This document shows, one piece after another, positions 1-9,650 of a stretch of 56,243 nt of DNA. Every line of letters begins with the position of its first letter. The stretch's first letter is position 1. The stretch is taken from NCBI GenBank assembly GCA_964409235.1, contig CAYPCN010000009.1, positions 1 through 56,243 of the forward strand, given 5' to 3'. The translations under genes were made by a program, and so were the position numbers. Under the pieces are notes generated by a model. That model did no database searches, was not told where the DNA came from, and saw only the letters and a program-made list of their open reading frames with translations. This DNA comes from CAINFV01 sp964409235. GTDB taxonomy: Bacteria > Chlamydiota > Chlamydiia > Chlamydiales > FEN-1388.

Positions 1-588
1 TAACCAGAAGCTTTACACTGATCGTTCGTTTCATGGTGACGGAATTTTGGCAGAAGCCGTTTTTACTCACAATACGAGGGAGCGGCAATGCCTCCAGGTT
101 CTCAAGGACTGGGTTTCCTTGCCGTCAATTTGATGAATTTTCCTCCATGTCCGTCGCGTACTTTTCCCATGTTGGCGTACTTTCCATTCTCCTTCTCCAT
201 ACACCTTCAACCCGCTGGAGTCGACGACGATATCTGTGGGTTGTTTTCGACTCAACCGTTTGATGTCTGCCCCTAAGGCAGCACTACGACGACATATAGA
301 TGTGTAATGAGGTATAGGAAGAGCAAGCTGTAGCAATGAAGCAATGGATATAAGAAATCCCTGGAGAGCCCTGAGCGGAAGGTGATACACTTGTCGTATG
401 ATCAGCGCAGCGAGTGTGGCTTGATCGGAATAAGTGAGAAGTCGCCCTTTCTTCGAATTGCCGGATGGTTTTTGAAGCCAACTTTTGGCAACATCGTCGG
501 AAAACCAAATGGTCAGACTTCCTCGTTGGACAAGAGATCTGTTATACTTCGCCCAGTTGCGGATGCGGTATTGGGGGCGCCCTTTCAT
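1..588 (-). pseudogene. IS5-type transposase remnant, 5' part, frameshifted and cut by window edge
   Basis: On the minus strand the reading frame starts at 588 and gives about 173 residues before stopping at 67. The first 150 residues look like the N-terminal half of an IS5-family DDE transposase: an RNWxxYNRSLVQRGSLT start, a helical middle (TYSDQATLAALIIRQVYHLP), then DIVVDSSGLKVYGEGEW, whose first Asp should be the first catalytic residue, followed by RTWRKIH. After that the expected strand and second Asp do not follow; the frame runs to a stop, and other frames at 1-120 give only fragments. The catalytic core is therefore broken by frameshift or deletion, and the rest lies outside the window. 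It is probably inactive. No terminal inverted repeat could be assigned. The family call is firm; the degree of decay is inferred. Confidence 0.7.
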
Positions 589-1164
<576 letters not shown>

Positions 1165-1179
1165 GAAGTGGACGCCTAT

Positions 1180-1209
1180 ATTATATCTCATACAGAGTTC
1201 TCTAGTCAA
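1180..1209 (-). promoter_or_regulatory. Sigma70-type promoter of ssrA
   Basis: On the minus strand there is TTGACT (1209-1204), an 18-base spacer and a perfect TATAAT (1185-1180). The mature tmRNA 5' end begins 15 bases further on, leaving room for a short leader removed by RNase P. The two boxes are seen directly; promoter activity is inferred. Confidence 0.75.
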
Positions 1210-1268
1210 CAGAGAGGCGCTTTGTTATACTTTCTTAGGATGTCACTACCCTGTGAAGGATGTTCTGT

Positions 1269-4200
1269 ATGTTTTCTCCTGTCGATACAAAAACCCCTTT
1301 GGCGAAGCAAGAAGAAGCGATTATCGATTTTTGGAAGAGGGAGAAGATTCTTGAAAAGAGTATTCACGAGGGAGAACGCCGCCCACCGTTTTCTTTTTAC
1401 GATGGCCCTCCATTTGCCACGGGTCTCCCTCACTACGGGCATCTGCTCGTCAGCACGGTCAAAGATGTCGTTCTTCGATACAAAGCAATGCAGGGGTTTG
1501 CAGTCTCCCGGCGCTTTGGCTGGGACTGCCACGGGCTGCCAGTAGAAAACGAAATCGAAAAAGCCAAGGGCTTAAGCGGCGCTGCTAGCATCGAGGCGTT
1601 TGGAATTGACAACTTTAATGAAGAGTGCCGCCGCATTGTTCTTCGTTACACCGGAGAGTGGGAGAGTACTGTCCTTCGCTTCGGACGGTGGGTAGACTTT
1701 TCCGATACGTATCGAACGATGGATCCATCGTTCATGGAAAGCGTATGGTGGGTGTTTGCTGAGCTGTGGCGTCGTGGGTTGATCTACGAGGGCTATAAAG
1801 TTATGCCCTATTCGGCGAAGCTAGGCACTCCGCTCTCCAACTTTGAAGCGGGCGAAAATTATAAAGAGGTTGACGATCCCTCCATTGTCGTTGCGTTTGA
1901 TTGCGAAGAGGTGGAGAACACCTCTCTGCTCATCTGGACGACGACGCCATGGACGCTTCCCTCGAACCTAGCCATCATGGTCCATCAAGCGGTTGAATAC
2001 CTCATTCTTGAGCATCGGGAGACGGGTAGGCGGTATATCATCGCAGAACCCCGTGCTGCGAGTATTCTCAAAGATGTCGATAGGTATCAAGAGGTTGGAC
2101 GGCTACAAGGCCGAGAACTTGACGGCATGCGCTATCGCCCCCTGTTTCCCTTTTTCGTGCAGCATATAGAGCACGGTGCTTTCCGGGTGATCCTGAGCGA
2201 CTTTGTCCAGCTTGATGAAGGTACCGGCCTTGTTCATGCAGCGCCTGGATTTGGTGAGGTCGACTTCTTCGCCTGCCAAAAGGCAGGCATTCCCGTCGTC
2301 TGCCCTGTTGACCAAAATGGACGGTTTACAGATGAAGTCATGCCGTATCACGGTCGTTTTGTGAAGGATTGTGATAAGGAGATCATCAGCGAGTTGAAAA
2401 GCCAAGGCCGCATTCTGCGCCATGAGACGATCCACCACCGGTATCCTTTCTGTTGGAGGTCGGACACACCGTTGATTTACAAAGCTGTCTCGACGTGGTT
2501 TGTAGCTGTTGAAAAGATGAAAGACCGTCTCTTGAGCGCCAATGAAGCTATCCATTGGGTGCCAGAGCATATCAAATATGGCCGATTTGGAAGATGGCTT
2601 GAAAATGCTCGCGACTGGGCGATTAGCCGTAACCGGTATTGGGGAACGCCGATCCCCATTTGGCGGGCGGATGATGGAGAGTGCATCGTCATAGAGAGCC
2701 GAGAGATGCTTCGGGAGTTGACAGGGGCGTGTCCAGAGGATTTGCATCGGCATTTCATCGACGCGCTGACCATCACCAAGGATGGAAAGGTCTTCCGACG
2801 TATTCCCGAGGTGTTCGACTGTTGGTTTGAGTCGGGCTCTATGCCCTATGCTCAGTGGCACTATCCCTTCGAAAACCGAGAGAAATTTGAGCGTCTATTC
2901 CCAGCTGAGTTTATTGCCGAGGCACTGGATCAAACGCGCGGATGGTTTTACACGCTCACAGTATTGGCCGCCGCTCTGTTTGACTCGCCAGCATTTAAAA
3001 ATGTCGTTGTCAACGGCATTGTCCTTGCGGAAGATGGCACAAAGATGTCAAAGAGGCTTCGCAACTACCCTGATCCTTTGGACGTAGTTGGCAAATATGG
3101 CGCGGATTCCGTGCGCTTGTACATGCTGGGAAGCCCTGTGGTGCGTGCTGATGACCTCTGTTTTTCTGAGGCTGGGGTCGAACTGACTGTGCGACAGGTT
3201 TTCCTGCCTCTGTGGAATGCAGTGAGCTTTTTTGTTACCTATGCTCGTATTTACCACTGGACACCGTCGGAGAGCTTTGCGACGCCGGCAGCAGAGCTTG
3301 ATCGATGGATCCTTTCTGTGACGGCGAAGCTTGCTGCTGACGTGGCTGCCGATCTAGAGCGGTATGACTTGAGTAGCGCTTCCCTCCGCTTCCAGCCTTT
3401 TGTGGATCGATTGACGAACTGGTACATCCGCCGTTCCCGTCGGCGTTTTTGGAGCGATGAGGAATCGTCCGATCGTCGCGAGGCTTTTGAGACGTTGTAC
3501 CAAGTGTTGATAACATGTGCCAAAGTAGCAGCGCCTTTTGCACCTTTTACCACGGAGCTGATGTGGCAGACGCTGCGCAGGCCTTCTGATGCCGAGTCTG
3601 TACACCTAGCTGTCTATCCGGCAGCTGACGTATTTCCTCGCGATGCTGAGCTCGAATCTGCACATGAGGCGGCGCAACTGGCGTCTAAGCTTGCCCATGC
3701 TCTGCGCAAGAGCTTAAAACTCAAGGTTCGCCAACCCCTTGCAAAGGCCTTTATCGTCACGGCGGATGAAAAGACGAGAGCGCTTCTAGGTAGCGTCAAG
3801 AGCATTATTGCTGATGAGATCAACGTCAAAGATGTCGAGTTCAGCGATGATGAGCGGCCGTTTGTCACGTTAAAAGCGAAGCCCAATTTCCGCATTCTTG
3901 GGAAACGTCTAGGAAGCCGCATGCCGGCTGTTCATCATGCTGTAGAGCATTTGCATTATTCGAAACTTCAAGAACTTTTTACGTGCGGAAGGCTTGCCCT
4001 CCATCTAGAAGATGGAACGCGAGTGGAAGTGTCAAAAGAGGAAGTCGAAGTCATTCGTCTTGTTCGCGATAGCGTTGTCGCTATGCATGAGGGAGGGATG
4101 ACAGTGGCCTTAGAGGTAGCTCTTGATGAGCAACTCCTAGCAGAAGGGCTGGCTCGTGAAGTCGTCAACAAACTGAACACCATGCGCCGAGAGCAGGATC

Positions 4201-4400
4201 TGGCTGTGACGGACAGAATTTTCGTGACCATCCAAACTACAGATCATGCTCGAGTCGCCATAGAGCCATATCTTCCGTACATTCAAGAAGAGACGTTGGC
4301 GATATCGATTGCCTTTAGACAAGTCGTTGGAGGAAGAGCATGGGATCTGAATGGAGAGCCATCAGTCATTGGTATTTCAAAAGCACCTATCGACGGGTGA
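1269..4400 (+). CDS. ileS: Isoleucyl-tRNA synthetase
   Basis: IleRS charges tRNA-Ile with isoleucine in the cytoplasm and edits mischarged valine. It is a class I synthetase with the HIGH motif as HYGH (about residues 55-58) and KMSKR at about 592-596; the large editing insertion lies between them and the anticodon-binding helices fill the C-terminal third. At about 1043 residues it belongs to the long, eukaryotic-like IleRS type used by Chlamydiae. An ATG exists at 1260, but GAAGGA at 1255-1260 is properly spaced for the ATG at 1269, so that start is preferred. It is followed by def, whose N-terminus is close to or overlaps the end of ileS. In Chlamydiaceae ileS also lies beside signal peptidase I, as here. 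Confidence 0.97.
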   Translation: MFSPVDTKTPLAKQEEAIIDFWKREKILEKSIHEGERRPPFSFYDGPPFATGLPHYGHLLVSTVKDVVLRYKAMQGFAVSRRFGWDCHGLPVENEIEKAKGLSGAASIEAFGIDNFNEECRRIVLRYTGEWESTVLRFGRWVDFSDTYRTMDPSFMESVWWVFAELWRRGLIYEGYKVMPYSAKLGTPLSNFEAGENYKEVDDPSIVVAFDCEEVENTSLLIWTTTPWTLPSNLAIMVHQAVEYLILEHRETGRRYIIAEPRAASILKDVDRYQEVGRLQGRELDGMRYRPLFPFFVQHIEHGAFRVILSDFVQLDEGTGLVHAAPGFGEVDFFACQKAGIPVVCPVDQNGRFTDEVMPYHGRFVKDCDKEIISELKSQGRILRHETIHHRYPFCWRSDTPLIYKAVSTWFVAVEKMKDRLLSANEAIHWVPEHIKYGRFGRWLENARDWAISRNRYWGTPIPIWRADDGECIVIESREMLRELTGACPEDLHRHFIDALTITKDGKVFRRIPEVFDCWFESGSMPYAQWHYPFENREKFERLFPAEFIAEALDQTRGWFYTLTVLAAALFDSPAFKNVVVNGIVLAEDGTKMSKRLRNYPDPLDVVGKYGADSVRLYMLGSPVVRADDLCFSEAGVELTVRQVFLPLWNAVSFFVTYARIYHWTPSESFATPAAELDRWILSVTAKLAADVAADLERYDLSSASLRFQPFVDRLTNWYIRRSRRRFWSDEESSDRREAFETLYQVLITCAKVAAPFAPFTTELMWQTLRRPSDAESVHLAVYPAADVFPRDAELESAHEAAQLASKLAHALRKSLKLKVRQPLAKAFIVTADEKTRALLGSVKSIIADEINVKDVEFSDDERPFVTLKAKPNFRILGKRLGSRMPAVHHAVEHLHYSKLQELFTCGRLALHLEDGTRVEVSKEEVEVIRLVRDSVVAMHEGGMTVALEVALDEQLLAEGLAREVVNKLNTMRREQDLAVTDRIFVTIQTTDHARVAIEPYLPYIQEETLAISIAFRQVVGGRAWDLNGEPSVIGISKAPIDG

Positions 4401-4462
4401 TCATTGCCCTCTGGTGTGCTCTGATGGTGGTTGGAAGTGTGCAAGGATATGGAGAAAGTGAT

Positions 4463-5038
4463 ATGAAAGTCCCTCGAATTTTAAAAGTGACGCGGATGGG
4501 AGATCCTATCCTCGCAGGGCGCGCCAGAAAGGTTGTCGACCCTACTGATCCTGAGGTCCGAAGGATTGTCGAGGACATGCTGACAACAGCGAGCGATATT
4601 GGGAGTCTTGCGGGGCTTGCGGCGCCTCAAGTCCGCATTCCCTATCGCATTGTGTTGTTTCTCGTTCCAAAGGAGAAAGGCGAGGAAATTCCTTTGACTA
4701 TCATGATCAACCCCTCGTGGAATCCATTGTCTGACGAGATGGAAGAGGAGTGGGAAGGGTGCCTATCAGTCCCTGGGTTAGTGGGCCTTGTACCTCGGTA
4801 CGCTCATATTCGATATTCGTATCAGACGCTGCAAGGAGAGACAGTAACGCGAGAAGCTCATGGATTTCATGCTCGTGTCGTGCAGCATGAGTGCGATCAT
4901 CTTGATGGGATGCTCTACCTCCAGCGGATGACGGACAACGCGAACCTTGCCTTTACGGAAGAGTTTATGAAATATCATCATAAGCCTTCCACTGCTTCGC
5001 AATCTTCTTCCACGCCTCCCTCGGACAATGCACCATGA
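4463..5038 (+). CDS. def: Peptide deformylase
   Basis: It removes the formyl group from the N-terminal methionine of new proteins. The three metal-site motifs are present: GLAAPQ (residues 51-56), EGCLS with the metal-binding Cys at about 100, and QHECDHLDG with His at about 142 and 146 and the catalytic Glu between them. The length of 191 residues fits the family. The frame is open back to an ATG at 4340 inside ileS, and that extension encodes a hydrophobic stretch resembling a signal sequence. However, the ATG at 4463 has GGAGAA just before it and places the first motif at the usual distance, so I take it as the start. The stop overlaps the start of the HAD gene (ATGA), implying translational coupling. 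Confidence 0.93.
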   Translation: MKVPRILKVTRMGDPILAGRARKVVDPTDPEVRRIVEDMLTTASDIGSLAGLAAPQVRIPYRIVLFLVPKEKGEEIPLTIMINPSWNPLSDEMEEEWEGCLSVPGLVGLVPRYAHIRYSYQTLQGETVTREAHGFHARVVQHECDHLDGMLYLQRMTDNANLAFTEEFMKYHHKPSTASQSSSTPPSDNAP

Positions 5039-5703
5039 ACGTAGGTGCGATCTTTGATTTTGACGGGGTGGTCTTTCATTCTGAGCGTCGGCATGAAGAG
5101 TGCTGGCAAGAGGTCGCTCGCGATGAGGGGCTGCCGATGACTCGTGGACATTTCCTCCGAGGCTTTGGAGTGAAGAACGATGCGTTCATCCAAGAGATCT
5201 TAGGGTGGACGGATGACCCTTGTGAGATTGCCCGTATCATCGACAAGAAGGAGACGCTGTTTCAAAACAGTTTGAAGGCCGAACCTCTCCAGCCGATTGC
5301 TGGGACCGTCGCTCTCGTCAAACGGCTTGTTCAAGCTGGGGTTCCTTGTGCGATAGGGTCGTCTTCTGTGAGAAATAATATTGAGTTAGTGATGGCTCCC
5401 TATCCCGATCTTCGCGCCCTGTTCGCAGTGATTGCTTCTGGTGATGACGTCGCGCACGGCAAACCTGATCCAGAGGTCTTCTTACAGGCTGCTGAGAAGT
5501 TACAGATTCCTCCTCAGATGTGCGTGGTGTTTGAAGATGCTCCACTGGGCATCGAGGCTGCGAAAAGGGCTGAGATGAAGGCCGTGGCGGTGACAACGAC
5601 CTTCCCACGAAAAGAACTACAATCTGCTCACCCTGATTTGGTGGTTGATTCCCTTGAGGTGGTTTCTGTCCAAGATCTGATTACTTTATTCTCGACGCCG
5701 TAA
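5035..5703 (+). CDS. HAD-superfamily phosphatase, beta-phosphoglucomutase-like
   Basis: This is a haloacid-dehalogenase-fold hydrolase of 222 residues. Motif I is DFDGVVF near the N-terminus (nucleophile Asp at about 8, acid/base Asp at about 10), motif II is IGSSSVRN, and motif III/IV is GKPDPEVFLQAAEKL followed by VVFEDAPLGIEAAKRA. A helical cap sits between motifs I and II, as in the beta-phosphoglucomutase and phosphoglycolate phosphatase subgroup. The exact sugar-phosphate or phosphoglycolate substrate cannot be read from sequence. It overlaps def by four bases and is the last gene of the ileS-def unit; lepB converges on it nine bases away. Confidence 0.85.
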   Translation: MNVGAIFDFDGVVFHSERRHEECWQEVARDEGLPMTRGHFLRGFGVKNDAFIQEILGWTDDPCEIARIIDKKETLFQNSLKAEPLQPIAGTVALVKRLVQAGVPCAIGSSSVRNNIELVMAPYPDLRALFAVIASGDDVAHGKPDPEVFLQAAEKLQIPPQMCVVFEDAPLGIEAAKRAEMKAVAVTTTFPRKELQSAHPDLVVDSLEVVSVQDLITLFSTP

Positions 5704-5711
5704 AAACCAAC

Positions 5712-7595
5712 TCATTTTTGGGTGGGCTGTGACTCCTTTTTTCCCCGTAGCAATTCAAGCTCTCGCCTCGTCCTTCGGCGACGGCAGATGGAGTAGACCG
5801 TGAGTGCGGTTACCGTCGTAACGAGCAGGGCAATGGAATAGGCTGACGGAAGCTGCGATGGCTGACGTGGTGACCCCCATCGTTCGCCGAAGGGCCAGAA
5901 GAGGAGGATAGGCGTCCCTCGGATGTTGGCTTCTGGGACTGGCCCGAAGAAGCGACTATCGACGCTCATCGCAGGGTTGTCGCCAAGGAGAAGGTAATGG
6001 CCGTCCGGGACTTTATAGCCGAAGTGTTGGAAGAAGGTGGTGTCGAGCGGAGCGCGATCCGGAGATCCCATGTCTTGAAACGCAAAATAGGAGTAGTCCT
6101 TTGCTTGGCGGGTGATCTCCTTAGTGGAGAAGGCTTTCAGGATAGGGTCATGTTGAAAAAAGATGGGCTGCCCCATGACGTAGAGATCTCCATCGCGAAA
6201 GTATGTAAATCGCGTTGGCATATGACGTGAAGATGGTGTAAGGCATTCTGGGGAGACATCGATGCCAGCGTTGAACCAGAAGGCGAGTTCTTTTGCTGTC
6301 TTTGGGTAGAGGGGATGTGTGTCTGGAAGGGGAGTTGCTGTGCCTCCTGATGCTATTTCCCATGCCTTTCCATGATAAAACTCATAGCATCCATCCGGCA
6401 CTGACGTGGGGATGGTAAGGCTTGGCCCATTGACAGCTTCGTAGTGGTACCGTTTGAGGAGCCCATTCTGAATGGTCAGCCGTGCAGTGTAGAGGGCCTG
6501 CATGAGACGTTCGCAATGCTCAGTATGGAGGGGGATCCAGGTTGTTGAGGTGAGGACGAGAGGGAAGGACTGCTGCTTAATCTTCCCTGATGGAGGCAAA
6601 GTGGGGCTATGCCTGAGTTCGAGCCAGAGAATAGCCTTAGGATCTTCGTAGGAAAGTTGCAAGGCTTCTTTTGGAAGTTCTTCTGGAAGGAGCAGGCGTG
6701 AGGTGGCAAAGTTCACGAGTCCCCAAAATTCGCCGATGCTGCGAGGGTAGGTGTGGGTGCCTTCTCGTGTCGATGAGAACTCATGAATCCACTCGCCATT
6801 GCGCGGAATCTGGGTGTTAATAGATCCATCGGGGTTCACTTCTATACGTCCAAGGGGTTGGTTCATGTGCTTGAGCAGATACGTCCTGTGCCTGCTGAAT
6901 GGCGAAGGAGCCACTGTTTCAACGCGTCCCTCGAATGAAGAGATGAATGGGATGTATTCTCGTGCAGGGATTGAGGAGTCAGCTTGAAGGCGGTGAAGCG
7001 TGGCGCCGTCGGCGCTGAGGCAAAATAGGTCTCCTCCGTAAAAATAGACCCAGTCGCCAGGGAGGGCGACGCACCGCTTGACATAGCGCTTCTTCCCGGG
7101 GAACAGACCGAAGTACAGAGTGTCGACGTCTGGCAGATCGAGGTTTTCTGCAGTGACAACGACGATGCTTCCGCGTTGAATGCGTTGGGGGGAGAAGAAG
7201 AAATGTCCCGGCGTAAAGGGGATGTTGAGTCCAAAGGCCGTTTTTGAGACAAGTACGCGGTCCTTTTCTTTAAAAATGGGGCGCATGGAGCCGGTTGGAA
7301 TTTCGTAGAGTTCAAACCAGCATTGGCGTATGACGCCGGCGACCGCAATGGCAATGGCGAGTGTCGCGATGAATTCAGCGACTTTGCCAATGAAAGACCG
7401 TTTTCGAGCCCGTTGGAGGCGCTCAGCAATACTTTGGGCATAGGGGAGGGCCTCTTGATACTTTTTCTCTTCGAGGAGGGTGTCAAGAGCGATAAGGTTG
7501 GATTGGAGTTCGAGATCTTCGATTCCTTTGTTTCGTTGCTTCGACAAGAGGTGAAGCCCTTCGACGAGCTGCTTTCGAATCCATCGTTGTTTCAT
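5712..7595 (-). CDS. lepB: Signal peptidase I, long chlamydial type
   Basis: It cleaves signal peptides of exported proteins at the outer face of the inner membrane. A transmembrane segment (about residues 72-90) precedes the catalytic Ser at about 103 in IPTGSMRPIF; the general-base Lys is at about 173 in KRYVKRCVALPGDW; a second hydrophobic segment sits near the C-terminus (SIALLVTTVTALTVYSI). The length of 627 residues is about twice the usual bacterial enzyme and matches the enlarged chlamydial form, with a long insertion between the Lys box and the GDNPAMSVDSRFFGP box near the end. The frame is open back to 7799, but the ATG at 7595 has AGGGGA before it and starts the conserved N-terminus. 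Its position next to ileS is conserved in Chlamydiae. Confidence 0.93.
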   Translation of the reverse strand: MKQRWIRKQLVEGLHLLSKQRNKGIEDLELQSNLIALDTLLEEKKYQEALPYAQSIAERLQRARKRSFIGKVAEFIATLAIAIAVAGVIRQCWFELYEIPTGSMRPIFKEKDRVLVSKTAFGLNIPFTPGHFFFSPQRIQRGSIVVVTAENLDLPDVDTLYFGLFPGKKRYVKRCVALPGDWVYFYGGDLFCLSADGATLHRLQADSSIPAREYIPFISSFEGRVETVAPSPFSRHRTYLLKHMNQPLGRIEVNPDGSINTQIPRNGEWIHEFSSTREGTHTYPRSIGEFWGLVNFATSRLLLPEELPKEALQLSYEDPKAILWLELRHSPTLPPSGKIKQQSFPLVLTSTTWIPLHTEHCERLMQALYTARLTIQNGLLKRYHYEAVNGPSLTIPTSVPDGCYEFYHGKAWEIASGGTATPLPDTHPLYPKTAKELAFWFNAGIDVSPECLTPSSRHMPTRFTYFRDGDLYVMGQPIFFQHDPILKAFSTKEITRQAKDYSYFAFQDMGSPDRAPLDTTFFQHFGYKVPDGHYLLLGDNPAMSVDSRFFGPVPEANIRGTPILLFWPFGERWGSPRQPSQLPSAYSIALLVTTVTALTVYSICRRRRTRRELELLRGKKESQPTQK

Positions 7596-7975
7596 GAGGT
7601 CCCCTAACTGGAGTCTACAATTGTCCGTCAAAAAAAGAAGACATGAGTGTAGTGATAGACGGGTTTCAGGGCTACCACAAACAAATGGCTCCAGAGAACT
7701 TCTGTGACCGCAGCAATGTGTTAAAAGTATGCAATAGTATGCGTTTTTCCCACGGTGTCTTCCCAATTCTTGTGCAAAACATGTCGACTTGAAGAACATA
7801 ACCCCCTTCTTTTGTCAACAATATTACACAAAATTTCTTTACAAAAATAGGGGTTGAGAATTCTAACGTACTGATTATCAGGTGCTTGCGATCGCATTGT
7901 CTCTGTGCCCAGTATCAGAGAGGGGAGTGTGTCTGGGTTGTTCACGAGTGCGAGCCCTATGCGATGCGAATTTTC
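7596..7975. other. 380-base gap upstream of lepB
   Basis: No convincing gene is seen. On the minus strand, toward lepB, there is a perfect TTGACA at 7818-7813, but I could not find a well-placed -10 box. Short ORFs here lack ribosome-binding sites and look random. Confidence 0.4.
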
Positions 7976-8647
7976 TCAAGGCGGAGCGTTCGGCCCTCTG
8001 GATGAATCGATAACGCTCACATGGTATGCGGAGCTTGGTGATTCAATCCAATATGGAAAGGCGCGCACGGCGTTTGGTGAAACTGGAAAATAGAGTGTCA
8101 GCCACCGTGAATCGAGCTCAGAGCCATCCTCTGGCCATTTGGTGGTAAAAGCGGTGCTTGCCGATGCCTCCCTCTTCCCATTGACGACGATTCTTGGGTT
8201 GAACATCGGCCGGAGATCGATCTCTCCGCTCATAGGAGGTGGCCCCGCTCGACGCCGCTGCGACTCAGGAACCTCCGTGAGTTCCAGCTGAAGGAGGGAA
8301 ATCAGCCATTGGGCCTTCTGACTATCGGAACCGTGGACAACGCCAATGCGATCGAGCGAGATCGTAATGGTCTCATCGCTGATGGCCCCATGTGCTCCAT
8401 GGCGCAGCCACTCAAGGTAGCTTGTACCTTCTTCCCTGGACGACACATCTTTGGTAGCGGTGACAACGCGGAGCTGAACAGTTGAACGGTGTGCAGAAAG
8501 AACGTGTACAACTGCGATGGAGTGGTGGAAGTCAAAAACGACCGTATCCCCGCTCTGGGCCAGAGAGAGTCGACTGGCCACGGCATCTCCAAAAAGGGGG
8601 CTGAGGAGAACCAGCAATGTAGAGAGTACCATTGTCAACGCATGCAT
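7976..8647 (-). CDS. Exported protein of unknown function
   Basis: A protein of about 223 residues with an N-terminal hydrophobic stretch (MVLSTLLVLLSPLFGDAVAS) that reads as a signal peptide, so it is probably periplasmic or outer-membrane associated. The rest is beta-rich (SGDTVVFDFHHSIAVVHVLSAH; TITISLDRIGVV) with a proline-rich turn (RRRAGPPPMSGEIDLRPMF) and no motif I recognise. The start at 8647 is chosen because GGAAG lies about seven bases upstream; an ATG at 8632 would give a shorter signal. Its place next to lepB corresponds to the uncharacterised gene after signal peptidase I in Chlamydiaceae, so it may be the same family. That link is inference from order, not alignment. Confidence 0.7.
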   Translation of the reverse strand: MHALTMVLSTLLVLLSPLFGDAVASRLSLAQSGDTVVFDFHHSIAVVHVLSAHRSTVQLRVVTATKDVSSREEGTSYLEWLRHGAHGAISDETITISLDRIGVVHGSDSQKAQWLISLLQLELTEVPESQRRRAGPPPMSGEIDLRPMFNPRIVVNGKREASASTAFTTKWPEDGSELDSRWLTLYFPVSPNAVRAFPYWIESPSSAYHVSVIDSSRGPNAPP

Positions 8648-8888
8648 CTCTATCTTCCAACAAAAAAGGGCTTTCCATCGTGGCAACGACCCCCGAACAT
8701 TCAACGTGGGACGAGCAGACAAGCGAGGACTCGGTACTTTTTCCTCGATCTCGAAGGTGTTTTCTCAGGTACATTTCCGGGAACCGTTGCCATTGTGGAA
8801 CTTCCCTTGATTGAAATCCAGCCCTCGTCTTACGGTGCAAGAGACGAAAGAGATGTGAAAAATTTTACCCCATAGAGGAGATACGACC

Positions 8889-9227
8889 ATGAGATGGATA
8901 TGTGGAGGGTTGATGCTAGCTATAACAAGTGCCGGCCTTATGGCCAATGGAGAGACTGAAGTTCCCCCTGTGGAGACCGCGACGACCGTTCAAGACCTCG
9001 ACCGGCAGATTCAGCTGTTAAAGGAAAATATCGCTAAGTACCATGCATTGGCCAAAAATTTTGACCGCAAGGTCGGAAGCTTGCAAAGCCGTGACTATAC
9101 TGGCGCTAGAGATGCAGCGACGTTGAGAGATGAATGCCTGGGCATCGCTGAGGATCTAGAAGCGCATCTTGCCAAGCTCGAAGCGCAGAGAGCGGAGATG
9201 GTAGCACAACAGAACGCAAAGAAATAG
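8889..9227 (+). CDS. Small exported coiled-coil protein (copy 1 of a tandem pair)
   Basis: A 112-residue protein with a signal-peptide-like start (MRWICGGLMLAITSAGLMANG) and then almost pure heptad-like helix: DLDRQIQLLKENIAKYHALAKNFD, a short turn (SLQSRDYTGARDA) and a second helix rich in Leu, Glu and Lys. GGAGAT lies just upstream of the ATG. It resembles the next gene in length, signal sequence, two-helix layout and the turn (DYTGARDAATLR against DFLGHRQALVRR), so the two are probably tandem duplicates. Function is unknown; a periplasmic helical hairpin is inferred. Confidence 0.72.
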   Translation: MRWICGGLMLAITSAGLMANGETEVPPVETATTVQDLDRQIQLLKENIAKYHALAKNFDRKVGSLQSRDYTGARDAATLRDECLGIAEDLEAHLAKLEAQRAEMVAQQNAKK

Positions 9228-9274
9228 CAGTATAACCCTAGGTTCCATTGGAACGGCTCTACGAAGGGGAAGGT

Positions 9275-9604
9275 ATGAGGAGGTTTCTGGTCATCGTGTG
9301 CGTTGCAATGGCGTCGTGCGCTGCCTTTGCGACCGATGATGGTGCCGAAAGAGCGAGCGCTCAAACAACGGAAGCGATTGATGCGCGGATCAAAGAGGTG
9401 CGAGAAGAAATAGCGATTTATCAGCGGCGTGCCCTATTCGCTGATCGCCGAGCACAACGGCTGTTACCGCACGACTTCTTGGGACATCGCCAAGCATTGG
9501 TGAGAAGAGAGCGCTACCGCCAGACAGTAGATAGTCTCCAAAAAGAGCTTGCGGCCCTAGAACAGCAACGTGCTACACTGGGTGACAAAGAGAGTCCTTT
9601 GTGA
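9275..9604 (+). CDS. Small exported coiled-coil protein (copy 2 of a tandem pair)
   Basis: A 109-residue protein with a signal peptide (MRRFLVIVCVAMASCAAFA) followed by two amphipathic helices separated by a turn near DFLGHRQ, as in its upstream neighbour. The ATG at 9275 is preferred over one at 9248 because GGGGAAGG sits right before it and the signal sequence then begins correctly. Its last three codons and stop (9592-9604) fall within a decayed copy of the interspersed palindromic repeat, so the element seems to have supplied the present C-terminus. Function unknown. Confidence 0.72.
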   Translation: MRRFLVIVCVAMASCAAFATDDGAERASAQTTEAIDARIKEVREEIAIYQRRALFADRRAQRLLPHDFLGHRQALVRRERYRQTVDSLQKELAALEQQRATLGDKESPL

Positions 9605-9626
9605 TGTGCCTCTTGGAGGATAGAGT
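9592..9626. repeat. Palindromic repeat family, end remnant (copy K)
   Basis: These 35 bases match the element's terminal sequence (GAGCCATTTGCGATGTGCC then TTTTGGAGGATAGAGT) at all but a few positions. No opposite end follows. The stop codon of the preceding gene lies inside it. Confidence 0.6.
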
Positions 9627-9650
9627 GGAAGAGCCGTAAGGAGCTAATGG

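Noticed and set aside
2103..2861. 252-codon minus-strand ORF within ileS
   Set aside because: Antisense shadow of a strongly conserved gene, with no motif.
4340..4462. N-terminal extension of def with hydrophobic stretch
   Set aside because: It would overlap ileS; the ATG at 4463 has a good ribosome site and gives the normal deformylase length.
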